Shown here in pieces: positions 23,416 to 37,509 of a stretch of DNA of 64,000 bases. Below the pieces are notes generated by a model. That model was not told the origin of the DNA and searched no databases. It was given only the letters and a program-made list of their open reading frames with translations. The DNA is taken from assembly GCA_027886175.1 (NCBI GenBank), contig JAJNNQ010000016.1, positions 811,001-875,000 of the forward strand, in the 5' to 3' direction. Position numbers and translations under genes: made by a program. This DNA is from Phylloscopus collybita. Lineage: Eukaryota > Chordata > Aves > Passeriformes > Phylloscopidae. Positions within the stretch are counted from its first letter, which is position 1. The number at the start of each line of letters is the position of its first letter.

Positions 23416-24860
23416 ATAAAATAGTCTTGTATTGCATGTGTGCTCCCCAAAATGAGCCTGATCAGATGCCAAAATCCTGGCAGAGTGCACCATTATGGCT
23501 TTTTCTAGTGATCATTGCTTTAGAAATCAGAGGAGTTAAACTGATGTATAACAGTTACAGGAATAAATACCATGTGACTGCCTTCTTCAGTTTAATTTTA
23601 GCAACTTCGTTTGTAAACTGGAATGCTAAGTAATGTACAATCATCAGTAAACCTAAAGAGCTTCGTGCTTGCTGCTTTTAAGCTGTTTGTTGAGCTGCGT
23701 ACAAGGTTTTAAAATTAATTTATGTACTACTTCTTATTCCTGTTGCTATTTAAATGATCAAAGTGTGTGAGCAGTGGGCTGCTGTTGCTCTTCCCTAGGT
23801 GGGAGCTACTGGTCCAGGATCCTCTTAAAGCAGAGGGAAGAATGTAATCCTTGCTGCTCTGTGCTGGATCCTGATGAGGACTGCTTTCAAAATCAAATGA
23901 CTGTTATCGCTATTTTGGAAAATAAATAGTGTAAGCCAACAAGGGAGGCAGTTAGCTTCTTCCAGAATTTGGTTTCACAACATCAAAAGGAGTTTGAAGG
24001 CAGTGTCTAGATTTCTTACCATCTCGGCAGTTCATTGCAAGCAAACAAAATAACATCAGGTCATGGGGTGTGAGTTTGAATTTCAGGTGTAACAGAAAAT
24101 ACACTTTTTATGGAGGAAGGAGGGAAGGGATGGAGATCAGCTGTCCAGTAAAAAGATATTTTCCAATGCTCTGCAAATGTGGCAGAGAGGTGAAGAGTAA
24201 GTTTTATTTTCAGGTGCTTTGTTGAGTGCCTGTTCCTCTCTGATCTCTCATTGTAATCAGGTTGTGTAGTGCGTTGTTACACATTTCTGCACTGGTACCC
24301 CCTCCTGCTTCTTCCCTTCTCCTCCCCCTTCCCCTGCTTCACTGGGCTGCAGAGAGGAGCAGGGTGACAGCCAGGCTTTGGAAAAACAAGCAAGTAATAA
24401 ACGTTAGTCCAAAATGAAGCCTCACTGTATCTGTACCAAAGGCATTTTCCTGGCCAGTACATATGGTATCATCGAGTTCTCAGCAGCAGCACTGCGGAGG
24501 AGCAGGCACTTCACTGAAGAGTCTTTCACTGCCTAAAACATTGCACAGATGCAGCCTTCCACATGAGACAGTAGGCTTGACATGGACTTTATGGAATTTT
24601 TGGATCCTGCTTATCAAATGATCAGGTACCAGCTACCTTGGGTGGCTAGATTTTGTGAGCAGATGGTCTTCTAATTATATATGGATGTGGATTCCAAAGA
24701 ATACAGGGCCACATACTTCTTTTGATGCTTCTTGTCACTTGTTTCTGAGATTAAAACAAGCCAGCATGTGAACTGCCATCATTCAGCAATTACAGTCTTG
24801 TTTCTTTGGGTGTACTTTGTACAGGATCTGTCTTTCCATGTAGTTGATTGCTCCTGGCAT

Positions 24861-24905
24861 TAATATATATTACTAATATATATAATAGGTATGTATATAC
24901 ACCCC
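24861..24905. repeat. TA-rich simple repeat
   Basis: A degenerate TAATATATA tract followed by a short C/A-rich end in intron 2. Confidence 0.6.
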
Positions 24906-26268
24906 CACACAGATCCTACCCTTTTTTTAATGCAGTGAGATGAGGCTTATATACCTTTTTTCCTTACAGGAATCACAAAATTGTCTGAGTAATGGCCTGA
25001 TTTTTAGTGGAATTGTGTCTCAGGTGACAAATACTTATTTTTGACTGAGGGGGGGGAAAAGCTTTCTCAACATTTGCATTGTAGCATATTGTCTTTGAGC
25101 AATCTTGTACCTACAGGCTCTTGTCTCAGGCTTAACCTATTGTTAGACTTTTTTTTATTTCATTTTACTATTGGTGTAATTTATTAGACTTCACATGTTA
25201 TAGGTGGGTATCAGTTTGTGGATGAACAGGAACACACCACGAGGCAACAAAAGCACCTGGAGATAAGTGGGGCTTTCCCTCTTAGAGATACCCAGGCAGC
25301 CTCTGGCAGCATCTATCTCACAGCCAGGAGCCTCCACGAGGCTGAGCTTAGGTCTCTTTCTCTTTGGAGAGATGGGAACATTGAAAAGTCCACATTTGAT
25401 TTGCTAAAGGGTTCAGGTTTTAACTTACCAAAGCTCTTAAAATGTTATAAATGTCAAAACCAACACAGCTAAGAAACACCAACCTGTTTGGAAAGTAAAA
25501 TGTACCTGTGGAAGATACTCTGCATTGCCAGTTAATGCCTTGGGTCTGATCTGCAGAAGCAGGTGAGGGATGAGAAAAAGACATCCTCCTTCAGAGTGCT
25601 CATACTTTGGGATTTGGCTTCAACTAAAAAGTTACATGAGGTTCTGAAAGTGCTTCTGGCTTCTGTGGAAGAGGTTTCAGTGTTCCTTTGCTGGATGAGA
25701 GAAGGACATCCATGAAGAGGATGACAAAAGCTTTAGGCTGAGAATTAGTGCTAACAGGTGAAATGATGGATCTCAGAAAAATCCTGGAGAAAGGAAATGG
25801 GCAGAAAGAACAAGCAGAATAGTTTGTTAGGAAATGTTGTGCCCTGCACTGGAGACTCAGGGAATAACTGCCTTATTTCCCTCAGCTGGGTAAATGTGGA
25901 GAATGACATTCTTCAGCGATTCATTATTCATCTCTGCCCAGTTTGGGAGTGCAAATGACAGTGTTGTGATTCCTAGGTACAGCTTACTTAAATACCAATA
26001 TTCCAGTGTTCTTCTCATTGTGCAGCTGAGTAACTGATGAGAAGGGAGAGAACAACTTTGGGAGAGGACAGAGGTAAAAATCGAGATAATTTTTTGATCT
26101 CATCAACTGTAACATATTTGTGTGGCTTACGTTAGCATAACACATTTATGTACTTTTCTGAAATCTTTGGTGTGCATGTAGGTTAATTTTAACAGGTGTT
26201 GTTGCTTGTGAGGATTAATAATTTATCCAAAGTAGTTGTACAAAAGGCCTATAAGACATAGGTGTGCC

Positions 26269-26288
26269 TTTTTTTTTTTTTTTTTTTT
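26269..26288. repeat. Poly-T tract, 20 bases
   Basis: An uninterrupted T homopolymer in intron 2. Confidence 0.85.
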
Positions 26289-28048
26289 GAGGGTAGAGGA
26301 ATTTCCCAATCTTCATCAGCCTGTGTATCTGTTGAGTAAAGTCAAGTTACTCTGTTTGTGGAAGCTTTGATTTGGAGGACAGCATTTAAACCTTTTCCCA
26401 TCAGCTGATGTCTGATGGGTCAGGTTTGGCCGTGTGGTTTGAGCCTGTTAATGTGTAACCATTTTAATAGATCTGAGAGCTTAGTTACTCAAAGGAGGCA
26501 CCTTTCTAAGAAACCATAGGTATACTTGCACAGGAGAAAGTAAATAGTGTATTCTATATGTGCTGTCAACAGCACTTTTTATGGGGGAAAGAAAATTAAC
26601 TCAGCCATTTTATGATCCCCTTTGCAGGGATGTGTTTAGACTTTCTCATCACTTCACTATGACTGGAATGTTCCAAAATATGGAATTATCTGCAGTAACT
26701 TATTTGGGGGGAGGGAAAAATCACCTTGCAATAAAATGAGTAATATAGATTTAATTTTGGTATGAACTAGCAGATGGTTTTGAGAGAATGACAGAAAAGT
26801 TTTAAGAAGTGTGCTTTGGCCAGGATTTGTGAGAGGGTCTGTGCACGTGCTTGAGCAAAGGGTTGAAGTAGGTGTGGGTGCTGCTGTGTGTGCTCAGGTT
26901 ATGATTTACAATCCTTTTTGCTGTTGTGTAACTTTCTAATGGGAATCTTATACTAGTTCCTCCACTAATTAGTCCTTTGTAAGCCATTTTAGTTGGAAAT
27001 TGTATACCACCAAATTGCTTTTACAAAACCCATCATATTTTGTTTGAATTTTTTGCTTATATGTTGCTAAATATGTTAACAACTTACTTTAAAATTGGGC
27101 TTTGCACTTAACATGTTGAACAAGTGGTTGTATTGCTTTACATTTTCTCTCCTCCATCTTCCAGGAGTGAGATTCAAAATCCAGTGTTTGTGACTTAAAG
27201 AAGGTTCCAAGTTAAAGTTTCTATCCAGGAAAAGCTTTTTTCTTTATTTTTCTGCTAAAGCTGGGAACGCATTCAAGACTTCCCTTCTAAAACTCTGTGC
27301 TGGGTTTTCTCAATGCAGAATCCATTTAGTGTGTACATATTAAAAAAATGATTCCTCTCCTCCTTTCCATTTGGTTGAATTAGCTCAGATCTGTGTGCCT
27401 TTGAGAGGCCTGAGGTCCGTCTCCTTCCCGACTGTGAGAATTGTCATTCATTTATATTTAGCATCACTTTTTTTGTTAATTAACTTCTTCTAGTGTTTCA
27501 TGTCGAGCTGCTTTAATCTGAAAGTCTGGGAATTTGTGGACAAAATCATTAATTCACTTTCTTTTATACTTAATATGGTTGTTAATGTTTCTTTGTGAGT
27601 TGCTGAATGCTAGACAGTCTTTGAAGATTGATCTGGGGAAAGGAGCTCTGTACTTCACAGGCTGAGCTTGTTAGCAGGTGATTTGGTGCAGAAAGACCTG
27701 ATTATTGAAGACAGACAGCGGTTGATGCTGTGACACCTTCATAGGCTCTGCATATAATTGTGCTGATTAACACTTGAGTGAGTGCACTCATTTTGGTAGT
27801 GTACCACAAGGAGAAGATCAATATGCTATTATGCTTACACATAGCTAAAACTGAGGTGAGGGTCTGCTGCTGAGCACTAAATTTTCTGAAATTCTACTCT
27901 GTCCAGTAGAACTTCACAAATAGCAGGCTTCACTACAAAAATGCAGAAGTAATATCTTTTTCATAATAATGGGTTATTTTACCTCAATATTTTTATATTG
28001 TCGCTGCTTTTTCATTTTTAGGGGGAAGATGCTGTATTTTTATTCTAT

Positions 28049-28070
28049 TTTTATTATTATTATTATTATT
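28049..28070. repeat. (TTA)n microsatellite
   Basis: Seven TTA/ATT triplets in intron 2. Confidence 0.8.
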
Positions 28071-30021
28071 CTCACTGGATGGGTATTTCTGCCCTTAGTC
28101 TTCCATTCAGCCAGGCTTTTTTGGTGGATCTTTAAGCTATGAAAATCAGCGGTCCTAAGTTTTTATTCATAGTTACATATATTGCAAAGGGCAGTGGTAT
28201 TTAACTTGCAAAACTTGTTACCATGTGAATGACTCCTTATTAGTCTTCATGTTTTTGGAGTGATGGGAGGCCTGGTAAAAAGGCTGCCCTTAATTTATGA
28301 AAGTCTCTTTCTGGGCAGGACTGGACTGGGCAGATTTGCACACAGCATTGACTGTTAAGGTATTTTGTAATTGAAAAGGCAGAACATGACCACCTGAATT
28401 TGGTGGTTTATGATCTCTGTTCAAAAGTAACTGGCTGAGGTTCTGCCAGGTGTAACTGATACTTTGCATCCCTTGTACACTGTGTGATAAACCTGAATTA
28501 CGAGTAATGAAAGACAGTGTTAGTGCTTCCAAGTTACAAAACTGCTGTAAATGCCATGAGGAGATTTAACTTCCAGTAGGAAACATCCTCCCTTTTAACC
28601 TGTGTTAACATGCTCTGAATTACCATCTGTTATTTTCAGAACTTTTGTCTGAAATATGTTTTTTGTCATATTAACCAGTATGTTTAACAGCACTTTTAAC
28701 AGGTGCTATTAAATCAAGATGATAGGAGCTTATCTCAAACATGAAGTGTAATGTATTATAGAAGTATTTTTATTAGAAGTAAATGATTGTACCATCACGT
28801 ACAATATTTAATTTGTACCTATAATGTTTGGGTTTTTTTTTCTTCCCAAATAATTTTTTCTTGTATTCTTTGGGGCTGGTTTCCTCCTGCTTAAGCACAT
28901 TTCTGTTCACCCTTCAGCGCTGGGCTAGCTGTTGGGAGATGAGTAGCATAATTGTTTTAATGTCATTTTTGATGTTGGAATCATTTAAATTGCACAAGTT
29001 CAGTTTTGTGCAACAGGTTATGCCCTAAGGCACACACACCTTATGTATCCAAGCTGCTTGTTTACGTGGCTAACCTGGAAACAAGAAGGGCCCTGTTTTT
29101 TGTGGAGTTCCTTCAATACCTCATGTTCAAAGCACAGTTTTATGTTGACTTCATTGTAACAAATTATTTGTGCATCTTCTGAATGCCCAACAGGCAGATC
29201 AGCTACAAAAGAGTGTGGATATCATAAGCTGTAGGGAAATACACCAAACTGACAACCTACACCTGACAGAAACTCTCTGGAAAAAACATTTGGCTGTTGT
29301 CGTAATTGTATTTCTCCATTAATCTGTTTTCTGCTCATTCTTGATGTATCACTCTTTTCTGCAGTGAGATTCTGGCTGCCCTGAGAAGTGTCAGTAATTA
29401 ACATCTCTGCAGGGCTTCTTCCCCTCTGGTACCCATCAGTCTCTGCACCAAGGCAGTTGCAGTTGGTATTGTAATAATGTGGGCACACAGTCAGCATATG
29501 GTAAATGGAGTCAATTCACTATGAGTCAACACAAATGTTAGGAAGTCCTGAACTGTACAAATATTTTTAATGTCGTTCTTGGATGGAATTTGTTTTAAAA
29601 TGCTGTATTTCCACTGTCATTCATCTCAGGTAGTTTGTCGCTGTCCTCTTTTGCTGGTACTGGTTTTAGAGAGTTGAGTGAGTTCTTTGGGTGAACTGAG
29701 TGTTGGGGAACTGTTCTCACTGAGGAGTGACTTGGCAAGAGGTTGATTTTCACATGACTGTGTTCCTTAAGCAGCAGGGCTGAGGGAAACAAGATTAAAA
29801 TGTATAACCTTAAAACTGTAAATGTATTTTTATTACGTAGAACATATTTTTTAATGAACTCTAGAATGAAATCAGTCTTGCTTATGCCAACACTTGTGAA
29901 TCATTTACTCTTTGCTCACAATATCTGTGTTCAAAACAGAGTTTGGATGGAAGTAATAAATGAGTATTGAATTTTCCCTTTGATTTTATAAACTCATTAT
30001 GCTTTGCTTTCTGAAGGTTCC

Positions 30022-30041
30022 TTTTTTTTTTTTTTTTTTTT
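30022..30041. repeat. Poly-T tract, 20 bases
   Basis: An uninterrupted T homopolymer in intron 2. Confidence 0.85.
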
Positions 30042-30499
30042 CCCACCTCCTGCTTGTGGAGCTCGAGAACTTTCACTGTGAAACATAGACTACTGTTGAT
30101 CCCCCAGACAGATTACTCAATTTCTTCATCCTTCCCACTTGGCTTCCCACAGTCTCCCACAGTATGCAAATAGAGAGAGAACACATTTAACAAAACATTG
30201 CATCTTTCTGTGATATGCCAATCTGCTCAGGTACCAGAGAAGATCTCCCAGGCCTCTGTGATCAGAGATGCGGTTCAGGGAGAATAACTCTGAGCCATGA
30301 ATTGAATGAGGCTTGACTCAGGGCTTCCTTGAGAGGGCTTGATCCATGCGAGACAGCAGGATGGGACAGGAGGAGATTGCTGTTTGGTGCCACTGAAGAC
30401 TCATTTCTATCATCCTGAAGAGCCAAAAGAAACTAGGGAGGCGTCTCCTTTGTGGAAACACGAATGTTCCACAATCTTCAAAACAGGCCAAAGGACAAG

Positions 30500-31615
30500 C
30501 CATGGAGTTAGAGGATGGTGCTTCTTGCTTCAGTCCCTGTGGAATGAGTCCTTTTGGAACACGTTGCTGAGCATGTCAGTGACAAGATCATGGCTGGGCA
30601 CAGTCAGGGTGGATTTGTCAAGGATTAATCATGCCTGATCTCATTGCCTTCTGTGATAAAATGTCAGGATTTGCGGATGAGGAAGGAGCAGTGGCTCCTT
30701 CACCTTGCCTTTAGTCAGGCTTTCATCACCGTTTCCCACAGCACTCTTGTCATTCCTAGTTAGAATGCCACGGGCTGGTGGCAGCCAGGTGGGTGAAAAG
30801 CTGCTGCTGGCATCAGGCTCAGAGCCTGAGCAAGGGCTTGATCACTACCCAGTGCCTGTCACGAGCTGTGTCGTGTTTGTCTTTCTCAGGGACCTGGGGG
30901 GAGGTGACAAGGTGCTGTTCATTCAGGTGGCACCATCCTAAGGGGACCAGTTGGTCTGCTGGGGGCAGAGCCTTTCACAGGGACTCAGTCTGCAGGAACG
31001 AATGGGCAGGAGGCTCATGAGAATGAGGATGATGAGAATAAAACACTCTTAGGAAGGAGAGAGGTTAGGGTCTGACTGGGTGGGGAGCAGCTCAGTGGAA
31101 AAGGGTCTGGGTGGGCAGTAAGGTGAACATGAGGCAGGGATGCACTGTGGCAGCAGAGGAGTTTCTGCTGTGGTTATTGCCTTCAGCTTCACTCTTGTTC
31201 AGCCACATGCAGCATAATCTGTCCAACTTCCATCTGCCCAATGAAGAACAAGATGTCAATTAGTGGCATCCTCTAGGAGGGGGTTCCAGGGTGACTGGTG
31301 GGCTGAAGCACAGGCCCTGTGAGCAGAGGCTGATGGAATGAGTTCATTTGGTGAAGAGAAAGCTTTGAGAGGATTAATAGCAGCCTTCCCATACCATGAG
31401 TTTGTTTTTGAGACGAGGAACTAGATAGGATGCTGCATGGTGGGAGGATGAGAAATAATGAATATAAGTAGAAGACTTTCAAGATGTGACTGGATAAATT
31501 CCTTGGCAAATTGGTTTGATCTCATAGATGACTATGCCTAGAGTAAGAGGTTAAACTAGATGACCCCGTGCTGTCCTTTTCAATCTGAATTATTGTATCA
31601 TAGCTCTGTTTTCCT
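30500..31615 (+). mobile_element. CR1 LINE fragment, sense orientation, degenerate
   Basis: CR1 is the main avian non-LTR retrotransposon. At about 30600-30760 the sequence follows the CR1 reverse-transcriptase region, with a broken version of the FSKAFDTVSH motif encoded at about 30710-30745. At about 31490-31610 it follows the CR1 3' end, with words like TAAACTAGATGACC and a decayed ending where CR1 normally carries short ATTCTATG repeats. Frameshifts and stops are frequent and the middle is poorly conserved, so this is a dead copy. The left limit is uncertain and could reach about 30340. Confidence 0.7.
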
Positions 31616-33040
31616 AGATTGGCATAATGTGTTATGTGTGCTTAGGTTTCCAGTCTAAGCCTTTATAGCAGCTCCAGATCTTGTTCTTCCACAGTGACCG
31701 GGCTTGCCACGTATGTTCAGCTGCAAAAGATGCAGGAATGCTGAGTGGACTCTGAGACAACCAAAGCATTGCCCCCCAAACTATACTGAGGCATTGGCAG
31801 TGCTAAAACTGGAAGCTGCCTGCCTTTGCTTGCAGTATTTCTGACATCTCCTTGCTGGAGGTAGCGCAGAGCATCAGCTGCCCAGGCGTGCACGCTGCGG
31901 GCCAGCAGCTGGCCTCTGCTCTCCTGCCTGACAGTCCAGGGCAGCAGAGCTCACCTTGTCTGCTGGAACTGAAATGGAAGTGTCACCGGTGCCAGTTGCT
32001 CTTGTGCAATTGTGTTCTTCTCCTCATGAAGCATGCAGGCTTTACTGGGAGCAGTTGCACTCAAATGCATTGGATCCAGATGACTTCCAGGCTTATGACT
32101 TCCAGGCTTATGTTTGACAGTATTCCCACAAATCCAAGGTTTATTTATAAAATTCCTGAACACAGTTATTTATCCAAATATTGTGTTCAGGGCATAGGCT
32201 TTTTTGATTTGCTTTGCCTCCTACCTTTTCTTTAGCTTTGATTCTATTGCAGATTTATTTTTAAATGTACATTGTTTTCTTTACTAGATGCATTTTTATC
32301 AAATTTTTCTGTAAGTTTAATGTAAACTTCTATGAACAGAGTTTTTCTGTTTCAAAGCAACTGAACTAATGGTCATGGCTATCATTTATTTTTAAATATG
32401 TCTCTGAGGGAGGAAGTTATTATGTTACAGATGGTATTGGTGCATTTAAAATATTAATCAACATGTAGGCATATCTGTATGAGAGTTTTTTGGCGAGCCT
32501 TATGTTGTCACTTGATCTTTTTTTAACTTCAAGAAGTGTTTAGTCTTTATGACAGTTCTGTAGCTGCTCTGCCTTTGGCTCACTGTTCAGTTGCAATTCA
32601 GGTCAAACCATGTTAGTTTTTTCAATAATCTTGCCATCCAAGTTTCCTGAGGGTTTTCTCTAGCCTTACAGTTTAATTTTTCAGAGTAGAGTTAGCCATT
32701 TTATTCTGATCTACACTTCAGTTCTTCATGCACTGTCTATTTAACCAATTTATAAAATGCATGTCTGCAATCAGTTTTTAGAAGTTAAAGAACTAATTTA
32801 AAAAAACCTCCTTTTTATATCAGATATAAATCTCACATGCAAAAAAAAAATCCTGTTACATCTTGTTAAAAAATCTGAATTTAATTTGGGATTTGTTTTT
32901 TCTTTTGTGATAAATTGGCTTAGCTGAGTTATCACTGCATTTCTAGGTGTTGGAAAATCTTTCTCATTGCTCCTGAATGTACCCAACATGTCCAAGATTT
33001 TAATTTGTCCAGTGGCACAAGCACTTCTCAGCTTTTTTGG
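31616..33040. other. Intron 2 segment with a small tandem repeat
   Basis: Mostly AT-rich unique DNA with a GC-richer patch at about 31850-31990. A perfect 15-base duplication, ATGACTTCCAGGCTT, occupies 32080-32109. No gene was recognised. Confidence 0.55.
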
Positions 33041-33044
33041 GGGG

Positions 33045-33440
33045 ATGACTTTGGCCAGCTGGCAGATGCTTACCAAGCCACTCTCTTGGCCCTCTTCCTC
33101 AACAGGACCAGGAGGAGAAAACAAATAAAACACTCTGAGATAAAGACAGAGAGGTCTCTTACCTGTCACAGGCATAACAGACTCACCTTGGGAAATTAAT
33201 TTCGTTTTTTCTTCCAGTTGAGAACAGCAGGCTGATGAAACAAAGACAAACCTAAAAAACACCTTCCTGCCCCCATCTTCCCTGGCTTGACTTCACTCCC
33301 TTCCCAGCTCTTGTGCCTGTCTGGCAGGGGTGCAGCTGCTGCTCTCCTCTCCCAGGGCAGCCTGCAGCCCCCAGGGCCATGTACACACAGAGCACCTCCA
33401 CCTACCTGGGAGTGAGCTGGCATTGCCTTTGGAGAGTGCA
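33045..33440 (-). mobile_element. Degraded endogenous-retrovirus solo LTR, antisense
   Basis: The block order matches the LTR at 37510-38206: a GGCC-containing start, a GATAAAGACAG word (about 33140), a TTGGGAAATTAATTT word (about 33190), then AACACCTTCC...CTTCACTCCC (about 33258-33302). These are features I recall from a common avian LTR family; the family name is not certain. Coding remnants of a provirus are absent. The orientation is taken from its better-preserved relative, whose polyadenylation signal lies on the minus strand. The right end is vague. Confidence 0.5.
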
Positions 33441-34985
33441 AGTTCATTACAGAATATTTATGGAATGGCTCATGACAGATTCCAGCAGTCTCCCATTACT
33501 TCCCAGATGAAGCATTCTTGTTATCATAAGCTCTTCCCAAGCTTGGAAAGGAAACATACAGCAAGCAATCTGACATTTTCATCTTTCACCACTAATTTAG
33601 ATTCCCCACTGGTTCATCTTCCTTATTGCAATCTTTTAAAGTGCTAGTTTGTGTAACTACCTGGCAGATTTTATACCTGTCCTCATTTTAGGCTGTGACA
33701 GATCTTTATTTGGTAACTCACCTTCATTTATTTATATGGGTATCTTTGGCTTTTCAAGTCTAGCATTCAGTTGGATCTGGAAATCCTGACGTTGATCAGG
33801 AACTGCTGTCCTGATAACTTTTTTTCCCCTGCTGTTGTATTTTCAGGCTTTAAAGGCATTTAATAGGACCTTTTTACTTCCCTTACGAGTCTGAGTCTCA
33901 AATTTTTTCTTTGGGATGTGTCAGGACATTCTTTTCTGTTTATCTTCTATTAAGTATGTTTATATGTGAGTTTGTATGTAGCCATGTGTATACATAAAAA
34001 CATATATTTATTTTGAACACTTTAAATCTCTTTAACATGTCTCTGTTGAAAACACACAGCTGATTTACCACTGTCTGCCTGGCTCATTTCTGATTTTCCC
34101 CTCTGTAGTTTCACTCTATGCTGGTGAATTTTTTTTTCTCACGAGTTTTGTTGTTCTTTCTTGCCTGCCTGAATTCCTTTTGAGTTCAGAGTGTTTGGTT
34201 TGTTCAGGTGATCTCTCACACCTGTATTGTTGATATTCCTGTACCATCAGCACTCAGGTGCAAAAACACTGTTGCAATCCCAGCCTGCACTCTGTGTATT
34301 GCCCACACTTGTCTGTACCTGCTGAAATAGCTCCAGCTCTGAGTCCAGCTCAGTGACTCTCCTTGGAGAGCCTCCCTCACCTTCAGTACTGAGATCATAC
34401 ACCCAGGAACTTGGCTTGTTCCTCACCTGAATTTAATTTTTAGTGCCAGAGGTTATTGTGGTGGAAATGCTCAGCCTTGTAAGATTTTTGTGTTAAAGTA
34501 GTGGGTTTGATGTGTCCAAGAGGTGCATTGAATTCTTTTTTTAATCTTTTTTTTTTTTTCCTTCCCACATTTATTATCCCTGCTTGGGAAAGAGGCTTTT
34601 GTTTCAAGAAACGAGACCATTTTTGTAAAGGATTTGCTCAACAGAGGGAGTGTATTTGTAAGGATTTGACATTCCTGTGTAGCTTCAAGCCCTTCAGTTA
34701 TCCACCCCCAGGGACCTTTCTCAAGAGATGAGATGGGATTTGAAAGTCTTCCTTTCTTAACCATTTCTTGAGAAATTAAAACTTGTTCTTTCACAACTGT
34801 TCTAAGAGGTGTGTTATTTTTATCATTTCAAACACCACAAAGAAAATCAGTGACGGGTTTCCATTGCCATTTTAGGAGGATTTAGTTCATCTTGCTTGAA
34901 TTTCAAGTTCATAATGATAATATTGCCACTGATAGCACCTCCAAGACAAGAATTGATTCATCTCTCTCAGGTTGCAGGTAATTTA
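33441..34985. other. Intron 2 segment without recognised features
   Basis: AT-rich unique sequence with short T-runs. No gene or named repeat was seen. Confidence 0.5.
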
Positions 34986-34988
34986 TTC

Positions 34989-35365
34989 ATCGAATCATAG
35001 AATGGTTTAGGCTGGAAGGGACCTTAAAGGTGATGTAGTTCCAAGCCCCCTGCCAGGGCAGGGACACCTTCCTCTACACCAGGTTGCTCTAAGCCCCATC
35101 CAGCCTGGCCTGGGACACTGCCAGGGATGGGCTATCTGCAGCTGCTCTGGGCACCCTGGGCCTCACCACCCTCAGAGTGAAAAATTTCTTCCTAATAGAT
35201 AATCTAAATCTGCCCTCTTCCAGTTGAAAACCATCACCACTTGACCCCCTCACTACATACCCTTGTAGAAACTCCCTCTCTGGTTTTCATGTTGCCCATT
35301 TGGGTACTGGAATATTCAAGGTCTCCCTGGAGCCTGATCTCCTCCAGCATAATGGCCAAAGCTGT
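34989..35365 (-). mobile_element. CR1 LINE 3' end, antisense
   Basis: It begins with the reversed CR1 terminus (GAATCATAGAATGG), then GGCTGGAAGGGACC, the CCCCTGCCAGGGCAGGGACA block, CCAGCCTGGCCTGGGACACT, and TTTCTTCCTAATA. These are hallmark words of avian CR1 3' regions. Only the last roughly 375 bases are present, which is typical 5' truncation. Confidence 0.92.
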
Positions 35366-37505
35366 GCTAAGAAAATATTTGCAATTATTCACTGATCAAG
35401 GTTACTGCTTATCAATTCAAAGTGTTTTCCTCCAGCCACTCTGTAACAAGAAATATCTTTACCAGGATTGCTGAGTTGCCAACCTGTCTTTGAAGGGGAT
35501 GACACCTGCAATGGTATGAATTCCAAAAAGGGAAACTGCTGACTTCATTCTGCCTTTTGTTGCTTTGCTATTGTTTTATCTTCCAGGGCCTCAGAGTCAA
35601 AAGTCAGTGCCATAAGAATCTTTTGCATATCATTTATGCTTGATTGCTGCTGTATGTAAACCTGGCTGATGTTAGACATAAACACTGCTACCACCCTGTT
35701 TTGTGTCAACAAGTGTAGAACCCCAGTCTCCTCTGTGGAGAGAGCATCCATATTGAAAGCAGTGCTTCTGAAGCATTTAAAAGTCAGATGTCTAGCTGCC
35801 GAGACTTCTGAGTCTCTTATCTGATCTGTGTTACTCAACAAGAAATGGCCAGTGCCACATGAAAGACACTGGGGGGTATTTTGCCATTTGATACTTTAGC
35901 AGTGTGAATGTAGGCGGGCTGTCGTTCAAAGCAGACAAGACATTCACTCTGTAAGGAGATGATGTGGATGGAGCTGTGAGCTTCCCTTTGATCTGGGTTT
36001 GGAACCTTAAAATTCTGAAATTTGGCTTTGAGGGCTATCAGTTGTACCCGATACCACTTTCTGAATAACTGGTACCTTATTTGCAGAGTTGTATTCTATC
36101 CAACTGTACTCTACCTTGCTATTTTGCAAGGATAGAATACAACTATACAAATCAGTTTTTGCACTTTGAAAAGAGCGAGTGGGATAACTGGGACAATCTG
36201 GCAGCTGTAAAAAGTCAAATGCATGGCTGGACTGGCAGGTCAAAGGGTGGGAGGCAGCACTAATTGTTACTTGCTTCCTGATGTTCTTCATGGGCCATAC
36301 ATGCATCTGAGAGCACATCTGGGGAACCATGGCCAGTCCTCAGCTCTGCAGGACAGGGCAGTACTGATGTTCTGGTGTGAGTCTGGTAGGTAATGAAATC
36401 ATGTGGGGACTGGGTGTATGGCATATAAGGAGGGGCTGTAGGAACTGGTTTGGCTCAGTCTGATGCAAATAAGTTCAGGGCACCTTAGTGTGCTTCCCAG
36501 CTGCCTGGTGGGAGGGTGTGGGGAAGGTGCAGCTGGACTTCCCAGGGCTGTGTGATGGAAGAGATGTGGCAACGTGAGCAGTTCATTCTTACCAGGCACA
36601 AGGAGCATTGTTTTCATCATTAGAGTAATTAAACACTCCAAGGTTTATCAGCATCACTGATCCTGGAGGTGTTCAGAGCTCGACTGTGGAAGCTGCTGAG
36701 CAAACTGATTCCAGCGCCTCTGCTTTGAGCAGACACTGTGTTAGAATAATTCCAGTTGTCCCAGCCTGTATTGTTCTGTGGTTTCTCATATCTGTATTTC
36801 CAAAATATGTGTGTGTCCTTTCTAGATAAAATCTGATAAATTCTGACTTCCAATTGCCATACCCCAGCCTGGACATAAAGACCACTTTTCTCAAAAGGAG
36901 ATAGTGGGAAACAATATTTTCCTTTGACTCTGTGACATTCACAGTATTTCACGTAGGTGTTTAACAGGTGACACTAAAGTTTGCTGGATTTTTGCTCTTT
37001 TGGCTTGTTATTTCAGAAACCATAAAACTAGTAAAGAAAATGTAGAAACAAGATACCTGTATGTTTCTGGCACTGGTTGAAGCCTGTGCCTGACTGGTGG
37101 CAATGCCAAGCTGCCCAATGAGTGTTCATTATTTATACTAATTAATCAGATTAGACTGGTGGGCAGATTTAATTCACTATGGATAGGCATCCTGAAGGAT
37201 TTTTTGGAGATATTTGTTGTAGGCACTTTTCCACTTTTCTGTGCTGCTTATACTCTGTGCTTGCTGTGAAGAAGTTAGTGTTTAAATGTTCAGGCCCTTG
37301 GAGATGTGGCTCAGGGAAATAAAGATTCCTTACTGAGTACAAGTAAGCCTGGTTATCTGCTATTCAGTTTCCCCACTGAAGAATATCTCATCTTTAATGA
37401 CACTACTTTTGGTAATGAATTAACACAATTCTAAGGATAGTAAGTGGAAAATTGGGTCAAATGTAATGATGTTACTGTTGTATTTTGCCATGATAATGCT
37501 GTTAC
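35366..37505. other. Intron 2 segment without recognised genes
   Basis: Mostly unique DNA. Around 36415-36475 a TATA-like ATATAAGGAGGGG is followed by an octamer-like ATGCAAAT. Nothing else supports a promoter. Confidence 0.5.
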
Positions 37506-37509
37506 ATCC

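Larger units (their letters stand above)
23420..30335. other. Intron 2 segment, mostly unique, with simple repeats
   Basis: AT-rich unique DNA. It holds a TA-rich patch (24861-24900), a T-run (26269-26288), a (TTA)n run (28049-28070) and another T-run (30022-30041). A 12-base palindrome, CATCAGCTGATG, lies near 26400. No transposon body or gene was recognised. Confidence 0.55.

Noticed and set aside
32798..33262. 154-codon minus-strand open frame
   Set aside because: It overlaps a degraded LTR and shows no protein motif; chance frame.
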